A stretch of DNA of 64,000 bases, from positions 25,092-89,091 of the forward strand of contig NZ_BAABBA010000018.1 of NCBI RefSeq assembly GCF_039537705.1, read 5' to 3'. The notes beneath the pieces are model-generated. The model did not search any database and was not told the DNA's origin. It worked only from the letters and a program-made list of their open reading frames with translations. Position 1 is the stretch's first letter. Each line of letters starts with the position of its first letter. Shown here in pieces: positions 48,914 through 57,779 of this stretch. This DNA comes from Georgenia daeguensis. Its GTDB lineage: Bacteria; Actinomycetota; Actinomycetes; Actinomycetales; Actinomycetaceae. The translations under genes and the position numbers were made by a program.

Positions 48914-49863
48914 GCCGCGTCCTCGTAGTGCACGAAGCGCCTCTGCACGGCGAACTGGGCACCGGTGATGACGAGCGTGAGCACCAGGAGGATGACGGCG
49001 GCTGCGCTCGAGGGACCGAACTCGAAACGCCCGAACCCGAGGTCGTAGATGTGGTACACGATCGTTCTCGTGGCGTTGTCGGGGCCGGCGTCGGCGGTGA
49101 GCAGGAAGACGGTGTCGAAGGTCTGCAGCGAGCTGATGAAGGCCACGACGGAGGAGTAGAACAGCACCGGGGAGAGCAGCGGCAGCCGGATCCGGAAGAA
49201 CATCGCCAGGGCGCCCGCGCCGTCGAGGCGCGCCGCCTCGACCACGGTCGGCGGGACGTTCTGCAGCCCCGCGAGGATGATCACCACGTTCAGCCCGAGT
49301 GACGCCCAGATCGTCACCACGCACACCGCGAGCAGCGCGAGGCGCGGATCGCCCAGCCAGTCCGGCGGCGCGACGCCGAGGACACGGGCGATCGTGGCCG
49401 AGAGGGCGCCGTCGGCGCGGAAGAGCTGCTGCCAGATCATCGCGACGGCCACCGACGAGGTGACCACCGGCGCGAAGAACAGGACGAGGTACAGGGCCCG
49501 TGAGCGCAGCCGGTCCAGCGCGACGGCGATGACGGTCGCCAGGCCGAGCCCGACCGGGACGGTGACGAGCGCGAGCAGCAGCGTGTTGAGGATCGAGCGC
49601 AGCAGGAGCGGGTCGGTCAGCTGGTCGGCGAAGTTGGCCAGGCCCACCCACTCCAGGTCGGTCAGCCCGTCCCAGCTGGCGAAGGCCAGGACGAGGCTGA
49701 CCACGAACGGCAGGACGACGAAGACCGCCATGCCGAGCAGCTGAGGGCCGACGAAGAACCAGCCCCAACGGCGTTCCGCGCGACGCCAGGCGGCCTCACG
49801 CTGCTCGACCGGCGAGGCCTGCAGGGACCGGAGCCCCTGCGCGACCCTCAGCTGCTGGCTCAC
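48910..49863 (-). CDS. Carbohydrate ABC transporter permease, MalF type (operon 2)
   Basis: A 317-residue CUT1 permease. GWFFVGPQLLGMAVFVVLPFVVSLVLAF forms TM1, and the EAA loop reads VVEAARLDGAGALAMFFRIRLPLLSP after NVVIILAGLQNVPP. GTG start at 49863, 2 bp after the binding-protein stop. Confidence 0.93.
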   Translation of the reverse strand: MSQQLRVAQGLRSLQASPVEQREAAWRRAERRWGWFFVGPQLLGMAVFVVLPFVVSLVLAFASWDGLTDLEWVGLANFADQLTDPLLLRSILNTLLLALVTVPVGLGLATVIAVALDRLRSRALYLVLFFAPVVTSSVAVAMIWQQLFRADGALSATIARVLGVAPPDWLGDPRLALLAVCVVTIWASLGLNVVIILAGLQNVPPTVVEAARLDGAGALAMFFRIRLPLLSPVLFYSSVVAFISSLQTFDTVFLLTADAGPDNATRTIVYHIYDLGFGRFEFGPSSAAAVILLVLTLVITGAQFAVQRRFVHYEDAA

Positions 49864-49865
49864 CC

Positions 49866-51176
49866 CTACTCCGCCGTCTTCTCCGCCACCAGGTCGGCGG
49901 CGGCGCCGAGCGTGGTCGCAGTGTCCGCCTTCCCCTCGTACAGGGACAGCATCAGGGCGGAGATGTCCGTCGCGAGGCCGGGGACCGCGGCCTCCGCGGG
50001 GTAGTTGGCGAACCCGATGTCGCGCATGTCGAGGAACGTCTGGGCGTGCGCGGGGTAGTCGTCCTCGAGGACGACCTCGTCGGCGCCCTTGATCGACGGG
50101 ACCGCGTTGCCGCCGCCCTGCAGCCGGAACGTCTGGCCCTCAGCGCTGAGGAACTCCGTCCAGAAGGTGAAGGCGGCGTCGACGTCCGAGGCCTCCGGGT
50201 TGATGGCGAGGTAGCTCGCGGCCACGCCGGTGGGGGCGGCCTTGCCGTCGGGGGTGGGCCAGCGGACGATGTCGTAGCTGTCCTCCTCGCCCGCCGAGCG
50301 CACCGTGCCGATGGTGTAGCGGCCCTGCGCGAAGAAGCCGGCCTTGTGGGTGACGAACATGCTGTCGGCGCCGGACCCCTCGGGCATCGTGTCCGCCACG
50401 GCGAACTTCCCGTCCTGGAAGTAGCGGGCCAGGGTGTCGACGGCGTCGACCGTCGTCGGGTCCTCCGCCGCGACGAACTGGCCGTCCTCGGAGTAGGCGG
50501 TGCCGCCCTGGGCGGAGATCCAGCTGTAGTGGGTGGCCCAGTAGTTCCAGAAGATCGAGCCGGTCAGGCCGGCGGCGGCGAGCTTGTCGTTCATCTCGAG
50601 GTAGGTCTCGGTGGTCCACTCGTCGTTCTCGGCCAGCTCGGCCGGGTCCTCGGTGATGCCGGCGGCCTCCAGCGCCTTCTTGTCGTACCAGAGGACGTCG
50701 GGGTTGGTGTCGTTCGGTGCTGCGTAGATCTCCCCGCCGGTCTGCGCGGCGCCGAAGGTACCGGGGAAGAAGTCCTCGGGCCTGGTCTTGCTCGCCTCCG
50801 AGCTCATCAGCTCGCTCAGCGGCAGGAGCACGTCGGCCTCGACGAACTGACCGAGCCGGTCGTCACCGATGTAGAAGACGTCGGGCGCGGTGTCGGAGGT
50901 GAGCTGGGACAGGAGCTTGGAGTGGTAGTCGTCGTAGGAGGCGACGGGTTCGAGCTCGACCTTGATGTCCGGGTGGCGCTCCATGAAGTCGTCGTTGAAC
51001 TCCTCGAAACGGCCGAGCTCCTCCGGCGTGCCCCACGTGGACCAGACCACCGTGCCGCCCTCGCTGTCCCCGCCGGAGTCGGCCGAGCCGCCCGAGCCGC
51101 TGCACGCGGCGACCAGACTGAGCGCCGCGGCGACCGCAGCGACGGACGCGGTGCGCGGAAGGATTGAACGAGCCAT
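49866..51176 (-). CDS. Sugar-binding lipoprotein of ABC transporter 2
   Basis: A 436-residue family-1 solute-binding lipoprotein. The lipobox is LSLVAACSG; the mature protein has a Ser/Gly linker, then VVWSTWGTPEELGRFEEFNDDFMERHPDIKVELEPV. The segment APNDTNPDVLWYDKKALEAAGI and later WNYWATHYSWISAQGG suggest an aromatic-lined sugar site. ATG 51176. First gene of operon 2 (SBP, MalF, MalG, glycosidase). Confidence 0.92.
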   Translation of the reverse strand: MARSILPRTASVAAVAAALSLVAACSGSGGSADSGGDSEGGTVVWSTWGTPEELGRFEEFNDDFMERHPDIKVELEPVASYDDYHSKLLSQLTSDTAPDVFYIGDDRLGQFVEADVLLPLSELMSSEASKTRPEDFFPGTFGAAQTGGEIYAAPNDTNPDVLWYDKKALEAAGITEDPAELAENDEWTTETYLEMNDKLAAAGLTGSIFWNYWATHYSWISAQGGTAYSEDGQFVAAEDPTTVDAVDTLARYFQDGKFAVADTMPEGSGADSMFVTHKAGFFAQGRYTIGTVRSAGEEDSYDIVRWPTPDGKAAPTGVAASYLAINPEASDVDAAFTFWTEFLSAEGQTFRLQGGGNAVPSIKGADEVVLEDDYPAHAQTFLDMRDIGFANYPAEAAVPGLATDISALMLSLYEGKADTATTLGAAADLVAEKTAE

Positions 51177-51225
51177 CGGTGACCTCGATTCGTCAGCGCG
51201 CCAGAGGGTGGCGTCGAGTGTCTGA

Positions 51226-51241
51226 ATTCTGTATACAGAAT
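51226..51241. promoter_or_regulatory. GntR operator, site C (perfect palindrome) between ABC operon 2 and aldo/keto reductase
   Basis: ATTCTGTATACAGAAT is a perfect 16-bp palindrome containing TGTATACA. On the minus strand it overlaps the -10 region of TTGACA (51254-51249), 17 bp, CAGAAT (51231-51226), the promoter of ABC operon 2. It is 34 bp before the aldo/keto reductase start, so it could control both directions. Confidence 0.8.
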
Positions 51242-51274
51242 GCGGACATGTCAACCAGATTCCGGGGGCAGAAC

Positions 51275-52354
51275 ATGATGACCTATCGCGCGGCGCGGAA
51301 CCGTTACGACACCGCGGTCTTCCGGCGAGCCGGGCGCAGCGGCCTCGACCTGCCTGCGATCTCGCTGGGCCTGTGGCACAACTTCGGGCCCGGGCACCTC
51401 TTTGAGGGGCAGCGAGCCATCCTGCGGGCGGCGATGGACCTCGGCGTGACCCACATCGACCTGGCGAACAACTACGGTCCGCCGCCCGGCGGGGCCGAGG
51501 AGACCTTCGGGCGGATCCTGGCGACGGACCTCCGGGCGTACCGCGACGAGCTCGTGATCAGCACGAAGGCCGGCTACGACATGTGGCCGGGCCCGTACGG
51601 GTGCGGCGGGTCGGCGAAGCACCTGACCGCCTCCCTGGACGCCTCGCTCCGCCGCCTGCAGCTGGACCACGTCGACATCTTCTACTCGCACCGACCGGAC
51701 CCGACCGTGCCGATCGAGGAGACGGCGGGGGCGCTGGCGCAGGCGGTGCGCCGCGGCAAGGCCCGGTACGTCGCGATCTCGAACTACTCCCCCGCCGAGG
51801 CGACAGCGGCCGCCGAGGCGCTGGCCGCACACGGCGTGCCGCTGCTGATCCACCAGGAGTCCTACTCGATGTTCGACCGGCACGTCGAGCGTCCCGTCAC
51901 GGAGGACGTGGCCTGGCGCGGCCGGCCGGGAGCTCCGGACCGCCCGGCCCGCGCCGCCCGGTCGCTGCTCGAGACGGTGGAGGACCTCGGGGTCGGCCTC
52001 GTCGTGTTCTCCCCGCTCGCGCAGGGCCTGCTCACCGACCGGTACCTCGACGGCGGCGTGCCCGCCGGGTCGCGAGCCTCGGTCGGGCACTTCCTCACGC
52101 CCGGGGCGATCACCGCCGACTACCTGGCACGGGCGCGGGCGCTGCACGAGATCGCCGCCGCCCGAGGCCAGTCCCTCGCCCAGCTGGCGATCACGTGGCT
52201 GCTGCGCGACCAGCGCGTGACCTCCGTGCTGGTGGGCGCGAGTTCGGTCGCACAGCTGCGGGGCAACGTCGAGGCCCGCCACGCACCACCACTCGCGGCC
52301 GAGGAGATCGCGGCGATCGAGCCCCTCGCCGTCGACACCGTCGGTGCCGTCTGA
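51275..52354 (+). CDS. Aldo/keto reductase, YghZ/Kv-beta-like
   Basis: A 359-residue (beta/alpha)8 NADPH-dependent reductase. The tetrad is seen in VTHIDLANNYGPPPGGAEETFG (Asp, Tyr), LVISTKAGYDMWPGPYG (Lys) and DIFYSHRPDPTVP (His). The GPPPGGAEE and TKAGYDMWPGPYG signatures match L-glyceraldehyde-3-phosphate reductase-type enzymes (YghZ). ATG 51275 was chosen over upstream in-frame ATG 51248 because GGGGG precedes it and the operator lies just upstream. Probably acts on a sugar aldehyde of the pathway or detoxifies one. Confidence 0.9.
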   Translation: MMTYRAARNRYDTAVFRRAGRSGLDLPAISLGLWHNFGPGHLFEGQRAILRAAMDLGVTHIDLANNYGPPPGGAEETFGRILATDLRAYRDELVISTKAGYDMWPGPYGCGGSAKHLTASLDASLRRLQLDHVDIFYSHRPDPTVPIEETAGALAQAVRRGKARYVAISNYSPAEATAAAEALAAHGVPLLIHQESYSMFDRHVERPVTEDVAWRGRPGAPDRPARAARSLLETVEDLGVGLVVFSPLAQGLLTDRYLDGGVPAGSRASVGHFLTPGAITADYLARARALHEIAAARGQSLAQLAITWLLRDQRVTSVLVGASSVAQLRGNVEARHAPPLAAEEIAAIEPLAVDTVGAV

Positions 52355-52508
52355 CGCGGGCCCGCGCGCGGCGACCCGTGGCGACAGAGCCGGCGTCGGC
52401 CGGTCACCGTCCGAACGCTGGAGGCGCCGGACGGCCCCGGCGACGAAGCACCTACGTTGAGGACGGGACAAGGCCGGTCCGGCCGGTCATGACTGCCGAG
52501 GAGGAACA

Positions 52509-53603
52509 GTGCCGTACACCGTCAAGGGAGCCATCGCCCGCACCGAGGGTGCCGAGGTCGAGATCGTGGACGTCGTGGTGCCCGATCCGGGCCCGGGTGA
52601 CGTGATCGTCGACGTCGAGGCCTGCGGGGTGTGCCACACGGACCTCTCCTACCGCGACGGCGGCATCAACGACGAGTTTCCCTTCCTCCTGGGGCACGAG
52701 GCCGCCGGGCGGGTCTCCGCCGTCGGCGAGGGGGTCACGCACGTCGCGGTCGGCGACTACGTGGTGCTGAACTGGCGCGCGGTGTGCGGGGAGTGCCGGG
52801 CGTGCAAGCGCGGCGAGCTGAAGTACTGCTTCGCCACCCACAACGCGAGCAAGAAGATGACGCTGACCGACGGCACCGAGCTCACCCCGGCGCTCGGCAT
52901 CGGCGCCTTCATCGAGAAGACGATCGTCCACGAGCGCCAGTGCACCAAGGTCGACCCGCAGGCGGCGCCCGAGGTGGCGGGCCTGCTCGGCTGCGGGGTC
53001 ATGGCGGGCATCGGTGCCGCCATCAACACCGGCGAGGTCAAGCGCGGCGAGTCCGTCGCCGTCATCGGCTGCGGCGGCGTCGGCAACGCGGCGATCGCCG
53101 GGGCCAAGCTCGCCGGGGCGTCGAGGATCATCGCGCTCGACGTCGTCGACGCCAAGCTCGAGGGCGCCAAGGAGTTCGGCGCCACCGACACGATCAACAC
53201 CAAGGGCCTCTCCGAGGAGGAGGTCGTCTCCGCGGTGCAGGAGCTCACCGGCGGGTTCGGCGCCGACGTCGTCATCGACGCGGTCGGACGCCCGGAGACC
53301 TACCGGCAGGCCTTCTACGCCCGCGACCTCGCGGGCCGCGTCGTCCTCGTCGGCGTCCCGCACCCGAAGGCCGAGCTCACCCTGCCGTTCCTCGACGTCT
53401 TCGGCCGCGGCGGGTCGCTGAAGTCCTCCTGGTACGGCGACTGCCTACCCGAGCGCGACTTCCCCATGCTGGTCGACCTCTACCTCCAGGGCCGCCTGCC
53501 GCTGGACAGGTTCGTCACCGAGACGATCTCCGCCGACCAGATCGAGGCCGCCTTCGGCAAGATCCACGACGGCACCGTCCTGCGCTCCGTCGTGAAGTAC
53601 TGA
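52509..53603 (+). CDS. mscR: S-(hydroxymethyl)mycothiol dehydrogenase
   Basis: A 364-residue zinc-dependent medium-chain dehydrogenase that oxidises the mycothiol-formaldehyde adduct with NAD. Catalytic zinc site: ACGVCHTDLSYRDG and GHEAAGRV; structural zinc: CGECRACKRGELKYC. The Rossmann motif VIGCGGVGNAAIAGAKLAGASRIIALD is followed by conserved SWYGDCLPERDFPML. Start GTG with GAGGAGG. It forms a formaldehyde detoxification pair with the metallo-hydrolase downstream. Confidence 0.93.
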   Translation: MPYTVKGAIARTEGAEVEIVDVVVPDPGPGDVIVDVEACGVCHTDLSYRDGGINDEFPFLLGHEAAGRVSAVGEGVTHVAVGDYVVLNWRAVCGECRACKRGELKYCFATHNASKKMTLTDGTELTPALGIGAFIEKTIVHERQCTKVDPQAAPEVAGLLGCGVMAGIGAAINTGEVKRGESVAVIGCGGVGNAAIAGAKLAGASRIIALDVVDAKLEGAKEFGATDTINTKGLSEEEVVSAVQELTGGFGADVVIDAVGRPETYRQAFYARDLAGRVVLVGVPHPKAELTLPFLDVFGRGGSLKSSWYGDCLPERDFPMLVDLYLQGRLPLDRFVTETISADQIEAAFGKIHDGTVLRSVVKY

Positions 53604-53635
53604 CGCCCCATCGTTCGTTCAGAAAGGGAGGCGCC

Positions 53636-54259
53636 ATGGTCGCCCGTATCGACAACCTCGTGACGTCCGGGACGTTCTCGCTCGACGGCGGGACGTGGGA
53701 CGTGGACAACAACGTGTGGATCGTCGGTGACGACGCCGAAGTGATCGTCATCGACCCGGCCCACGACGCGCAGGCGGTCGCCGACGCCGTCGCCGGCCGG
53801 ACGGTCAAGGCGGTCCTGCTCACCCACGGCCACGACGACCACATCCGCGCGGTCGCGGAGTTCCGGGACCTCGTCGGGGCCCCGGTCCACCTCAACCCCG
53901 AGGACCGCATGCTGTGGGACGCCGTCCATGACGGCGCCCCGGACCACGAGATCGCCGACGGCGACCGCTTCGAGGTGGCCGGCACGACGCTCGTCGCGAT
54001 CCACACCCCGGGCCACTCCCCCGGCTCGACCAGCTTCTACGCCGAGGACCTCGGCGTGGTCTTCACCGGGGACACGCTGTTCAACGGCGGCCCCGGGGCG
54101 ACGGGCCGGTCCTACTCGGACTACCCGACCATCGTCGCGTCCATCCGCGAGCGGCTGCTCACCCTGCCCGAGGAGACCGTGGTCAAGACCGGGCACGGGG
54201 ACGACACGTCGGTCGCGGCGGAGAAGCCGTCGCTGGCCGAGTGGGAGGCGAAGCTCTAG
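53636..54259 (+). CDS. Metallo-beta-lactamase-fold hydrolase, mycothiol-formaldehyde pathway
   Basis: A 207-residue MBL-fold protein. The metal motif is LLTHGHDDHIRAV (HxHxDH), with later HTPGHSPGS (His) and VFTGDTLFNGGPG (Asp). Members next to mscR are thought to hydrolyse S-formylmycothiol, the product of the dehydrogenase; this is inferred from context. It begins 33 bp after mscR with AAGGGAGG and is followed by an 8-bp hairpin. Confidence 0.9.
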   Translation: MVARIDNLVTSGTFSLDGGTWDVDNNVWIVGDDAEVIVIDPAHDAQAVADAVAGRTVKAVLLTHGHDDHIRAVAEFRDLVGAPVHLNPEDRMLWDAVHDGAPDHEIADGDRFEVAGTTLVAIHTPGHSPGSTSFYAEDLGVVFTGDTLFNGGPGATGRSYSDYPTIVASIRERLLTLPEETVVKTGHGDDTSVAAEKPSLAEWEAKL

Positions 54260-54281
54260 GCCGTCGTGAGCTGACGACGGC
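54260..54281. terminator. Hairpin after the formaldehyde operon
   Basis: GCCGTCGT, 6-nt loop, ACGACGGC, starting at the MBL stop codon and lying between convergent genes. Confidence 0.5.
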
Positions 54282-54353
54282 GGAACGGGCGACGGCGGCC
54301 GCGCCCCGGCTCGACGCCTGGGACGCGGCCGCCGCGTTCGCGGGCGGACCCGA

Positions 54354-54857
54354 TCAGTACGGGCTCGCCTCGACGCCGTCGAGCTCGTCGGGCGAGTCGG
54401 CCGACGGCGCGGAGTCCCCGGTCTCGGGGCTGGGGGCCGACGGGGTGGACTCCGCGGACGCCGGCGAGACCGGCGAGTCAGCCGTCACGGGCGACTGCGC
54501 GGTCTCGGACGTGATCGCGCTGCCCGCGGTCACCGAGGTGGGGTCGACGGCGCGCTCGTCCATCGCCACGGCGGCGGTGGCGGTCACCGCCGCGTCGGGA
54601 GCGGCGGCCGCGGTCCCGGCGTCGTCCGTCTCGTCCGGGGCCGGCTCGGTGACGTCCTCGCCCGTCGGGGCGGAAGGCGCCGAGGGCTCCGGCGCCGCGT
54701 CCCGGTAGCCCCAGGCCGGCGCGTGGTCCGGCGGGCCCTCGCTGTCGTAGCCGTGCGCGGGGGCGTCCTCGGGCGGGGCTGCGGCGGCCGCACCGGCGCC
54801 GCCGACGATGGTGAGCGCCGAGAGCGCTCCGGTGGCGATCCACTTGCTGGACCTCAT
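54354..54857 (-). CDS. Small secreted low-complexity protein
   Basis: A 167-residue protein with a clear signal peptide (RSSKWIATGALSALTIVGGAGAAAAA). The mature part is almost entirely Ala, Pro, Ser, Thr, Asp and Glu, with two HGYDSEGPPDH/AWGYRD-like aromatic spots near its start and no cysteine. It is acidic and probably disordered, as in surface-exposed or wall-associated linkers. No domain recognised. ATG 54857 has GAGAGGAG upstream. Confidence 0.7.
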   Translation of the reverse strand: MRSSKWIATGALSALTIVGGAGAAAAAPPEDAPAHGYDSEGPPDHAPAWGYRDAAPEPSAPSAPTGEDVTEPAPDETDDAGTAAAAPDAAVTATAAVAMDERAVDPTSVTAGSAITSETAQSPVTADSPVSPASAESTPSAPSPETGDSAPSADSPDELDGVEASPY

Positions 54858-54962
54858 GCTGCACTCCTCTCGGTAGCCGGGCCCCGTCGGGGCCCGTGGT
54901 GCGCGAACGACCGTAGGACGCTGTTACGGACGTCGCCACCCGAGAAAGCGCGCTGCTCGTCC

Positions 54963-56141
54963 CTACGCCGGCTCGACCTCCAGGACGGGAAGCTTGTCCA
55001 GCGCCATCATCATGTTGTTCATGTGTCGCTCCCCGTCCCCGACGGTGATGCGGCGCACCCGGCGGGCGAGCGCGCCGATGACCCCGTACGCCTCCAGGCG
55101 GGCCAGGCCCTGACCGGCGCAGCCGTGCACGCCGTAGCCGAAGGAGAGGTGGTCGATCGGGTTCCGGCGGACGTCGAACGTGTCGGGGTCCTCGTAGTGG
55201 CGGTGGTCGCGGTTGCCCGAGCCGTACAGGATCGCGATCCGATCCCCGGCGGGGATCAGCTGCCCGTCGACGACCACGTCCTGCTTCACGAGCCGCGCGA
55301 AGGCGTGGACTGGCGACTCGTAACGCAGCACCTCGTTGAAGGCCGAGGGGATCAGCGACGGGTCGGCGCGGACCAGGTCGAACTGGTCCGGGTGGGTGGC
55401 GAGCTGGCGGATCGCGTTGCCGATCGCCGCGATGGTCGAGTCCATGCCGGCCGCGACGTACTGGTGGATGATGTGCCCGCAGCTCTCGCGCGGGATGTCG
55501 CCGCGCTCGCCGGCGTCGAAGATGGCACGGCCCATGCTGCCCTCGGCGAGGTCCGAGGCCTTGACCTGCAGCGACCACTCGAAGAGCTCGCCGGCGATCG
55601 GGAAGCTCTCGACGGTGCGCTGGTTCATGGGGCCGAGCACGTTGAACGCGGCCTCGCCCCACTTCAGGATCTTGGCCCGGACGTCGTCCTGGACGCCGAT
55701 GAGGTCGGCGACCACCTGCAGCGGCAGCGCCCGGGCGAGGTCGTCGATCGCGTCGAAGGAGCCCTGCTCGACCAGCCGCGCGACCATGGCGTCGGCCTTG
55801 GCGTCGATCTCGGCCTTCATGCCGCGCAGGGCCCGCGGGGTGAGGTTCTCGGTCAGGGCCGCCCGCAGGGCGGTGTGCTCCGGCGGGTCGGTGGTCAGGG
55901 AGGTCCCCCGCAGCGCGTCGTTCATGGCGTCGTTGAAGGCGACGGTGTTGGAGGAGAACACCTCCCAGTTGGCCAGCGCGTCGCGGATCTGGTCGTAGCG
56001 CGTGAGCGCCCAGGCCCCGTTCTTCTCGAGCCGGACCACCGAGGCCTGCTCGCGGAGCTGCGCGAAGTACGGGTAGGGGTCGGCCAGGACCTCGTCGGAG
56101 AAGAGGTCGATGTCGGACGTAGCGATCGTTTCCACGGTCAT
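54963..56141 (-). CDS. Cytochrome P450
   Basis: A 392-residue soluble class I P450. It has the I-helix oxygen-binding AAGMDST (T236), the ExxR motif EVLRYES (E270-R273), and the heme loop FGYGVHGCAGQGLARLEA with Cys341 as ligand. Length and motifs fit actinobacterial CYPs. ATG 56141 gives a normal N-terminus (MTVETIATSD). Ferredoxin and FAD ferredoxin reductase genes precede it in the same operon, so it has a complete electron chain. The substrate is unknown; AAGMDST and HAFARLVKQD suggest a small aromatic, terpene or fatty substrate, but this is a guess. Confidence 0.92.
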   Translation of the reverse strand: MTVETIATSDIDLFSDEVLADPYPYFAQLREQASVVRLEKNGAWALTRYDQIRDALANWEVFSSNTVAFNDAMNDALRGTSLTTDPPEHTALRAALTENLTPRALRGMKAEIDAKADAMVARLVEQGSFDAIDDLARALPLQVVADLIGVQDDVRAKILKWGEAAFNVLGPMNQRTVESFPIAGELFEWSLQVKASDLAEGSMGRAIFDAGERGDIPRESCGHIIHQYVAAGMDSTIAAIGNAIRQLATHPDQFDLVRADPSLIPSAFNEVLRYESPVHAFARLVKQDVVVDGQLIPAGDRIAILYGSGNRDHRHYEDPDTFDVRRNPIDHLSFGYGVHGCAGQGLARLEAYGVIGALARRVRRITVGDGERHMNNMMMALDKLPVLEVEPA

Positions 56142-56268
56142 GAGGCACCTCGGGGCTTGGGGGTCGGAGGGGGCGGGTCCGGCGCCGGCGCGGTGCCGTC
56201 GGTGGGGCGGTTGCGAGGCGGCGGGGCGGCCACGGGGACCGGCGCCCAGGCGGCGGGCGAGGCCGCGC

Positions 56269-57420
56269 TCAGGCGGGCGAGGCCACCGGGGCGGCGGCGC
56301 CCAGGCGCCGCAGCTTGGGGACGGGGATGCGGTAGTTGATGGCGACGGCAGTGCCGGCGCCGTCCTGGTGGCCCCAGCGCAGGAGCGCCGGGCCGTCGAA
56401 GGGGTCGCCGTCGACGATCGCGGGCGCCCCCTCCACCGGCGTGAAGCCGGTGGCCTTGAGGTTGAGGCCGAACTGCTCGGTCCAGAAGTAGGGCTGGAGG
56501 TCGAGCTCGGGGGCGTCGTCGCCGCGGACCAGGGCGGCCGCGGCGATCCTGCTCTGGTCGATGGCGCTCGTCCACAGCGGCACCCGGCGGGCACCGAGCC
56601 GGGTCCGCACGGTCGCCACGTCCCCGGCGGCGACGACGTCGGGGCGGAGCCGGCCGCGGCTGTCGACGTCGAGCCGGCCGTCGGTGAGCAGCCCGCTGGT
56701 CGTGAGCCACTCGACGTTGGGGTCGTCGCCCACGGCGGTGATCACGAGGTCGGCCTCGAGCACCGAGCCGTCGGCGAGGACCGCCCGGGGGTGCCCGCCG
56801 GCGTGGCTCACCTCGACGGCATGGGTGGGCGCGATGACGAGCCCGTGCCGCAGGGCGGCGTCGACGAAGACGTCGGAGAGGTACGGCCCGAGCTGCAGGG
56901 CGAGCGGGCGGCCGTAGGTGGCGAGGGTGACCTCGCACCCGGAGGCGAGGCAGCCCGAGGCGACCTCCATGCCGAGCGGCCCGCCGCCGATGACGATGAC
57001 GCGCGGACGGTCCACGAGACGACGGCGGAGCTCCAGCGCGTCCTCGAGCGTGCGGATGGTCAGCTCGCCCTCGTCGCCCGTGAGGCGCCTGGCCCGCGAT
57101 CCGGTGGCGATCACGACGCCGTCGTACGGCAGGTCCGTGCCGTCCTCGAGCACGACCACCTTGCTCTCGACGTCCAGGCGCGACGCCCTGACGCCGAGGA
57201 TCTCGGTGGCCTCGTGCGTGGGGGCGGGGAGGTGGTGGGAGGTCATGGTCCCGGCGTCGAGGAGCGCGGCCTTCGAGAGCGCGGGCCGGCTGTACGGGGC
57301 GTGCCTCTCCTCGCCGACGACGGTGAGCTCGCCGTCGAACCCGGCGGCCCGGAGAGAGTCGCCGGCGGTGAGGCCGGCGATGCTGTTGCCGACGACGACG
57401 ATCCGGCGCGGCGCCGTCAT
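56269..57420 (-). CDS. FAD-dependent ferredoxin reductase
   Basis: A 383-residue NAD(P)H-ferredoxin reductase of the putidaredoxin-reductase class. FAD motif VVVGNSIAGLTAGDSLRAAGF, NAD motif VIVIGGGPLGMEVASGCLASG, and the family's DVVAAGDVAT near residue 270, followed by WTSAIDQSRIAAAAL. ATG 57420 overlaps the ferredoxin stop (ATGA). It hands electrons to the ferredoxin encoded immediately upstream. Confidence 0.92.
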   Translation of the reverse strand: MTAPRRIVVVGNSIAGLTAGDSLRAAGFDGELTVVGEERHAPYSRPALSKAALLDAGTMTSHHLPAPTHEATEILGVRASRLDVESKVVVLEDGTDLPYDGVVIATGSRARRLTGDEGELTIRTLEDALELRRRLVDRPRVIVIGGGPLGMEVASGCLASGCEVTLATYGRPLALQLGPYLSDVFVDAALRHGLVIAPTHAVEVSHAGGHPRAVLADGSVLEADLVITAVGDDPNVEWLTTSGLLTDGRLDVDSRGRLRPDVVAAGDVATVRTRLGARRVPLWTSAIDQSRIAAAALVRGDDAPELDLQPYFWTEQFGLNLKATGFTPVEGAPAIVDGDPFDGPALLRWGHQDGAGTAVAINYRIPVPKLRRLGAAAPVASPA

Positions 57421-57614
57421 CCCGCGAGCCTCAGCGCGGCGACGGGGCAGACGCGCACGGCGGCCTGCGCGGCGCCGGCGTCCGTGCTGCCGTCCTCGAC
57501 GTCCTCGACGTCCAGGACGAGCTCGCCGTCGTCGTCGAGGTGCATCAGGTGCGGCGCGGCCTCCTCGCACAGGCCGTGGCCCTCGCAACGGGGGCGGTCG
57601 AGGATGATCTTCAT
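57417..57614 (-). CDS. 3Fe-4S ferredoxin of the P450 system
   Basis: A 65-residue ferredoxin. Cysteines C10, C16 and C56 form CxxHxxC...CP, with His13 in place of the fourth Cys, the pattern of 3Fe-4S ferredoxins that serve actinobacterial P450s. The centre is very acidic (DVEDVEDG), suiting docking to the reductase and P450. First gene of the three-gene operon; divergent from the HtaA gene. Confidence 0.93.
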   Translation of the reverse strand: MKIILDRPRCEGHGLCEEAAPHLMHLDDDGELVLDVEDVEDGSTDAGAAQAAVRVCPVAALRLAG

Positions 57615-57664
57615 GGGGGTCTCCGCTGAGCTGGGCGTGGTGGCGGCGGTGCCGACCTTGCTTT

Positions 57665-57698
57665 ACACAGCAGTGTGTGGCTTGACACACTGTCAAGC
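57665..57698. promoter_or_regulatory. Operator region between the P450 and HtaA/LysR operons
   Basis: GCTTGACACACTGTCAAGC (57680-57698) is a perfect palindrome with 8-bp arms and a 3-bp centre. Its core TGACACACTGTCA fits the T-N11-A LysR-type consensus. A second dyad, ACACAGCAGTGTGT, lies next to it at 57665-57678. A plus-strand TTGACA at 57682-57687 could be a -35. The adjacent LysR regulator is the natural binder. Confidence 0.7.
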
Positions 57699-57779
57699 AA
57701 ATGAATACTAGGCATCACCGGCATGCACGCAGTTCATGAGCAGCCGGGCTGAGGCGGCACCAACACGACGAGGTGGGCG

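Noticed and set aside
54354..54857. Low-complexity secreted protein as an antigen or mucin-like adhesin
   Set aside because: There is no repeat unit, sorting signal or binding domain; only a signal peptide and a disordered acidic body can be supported.
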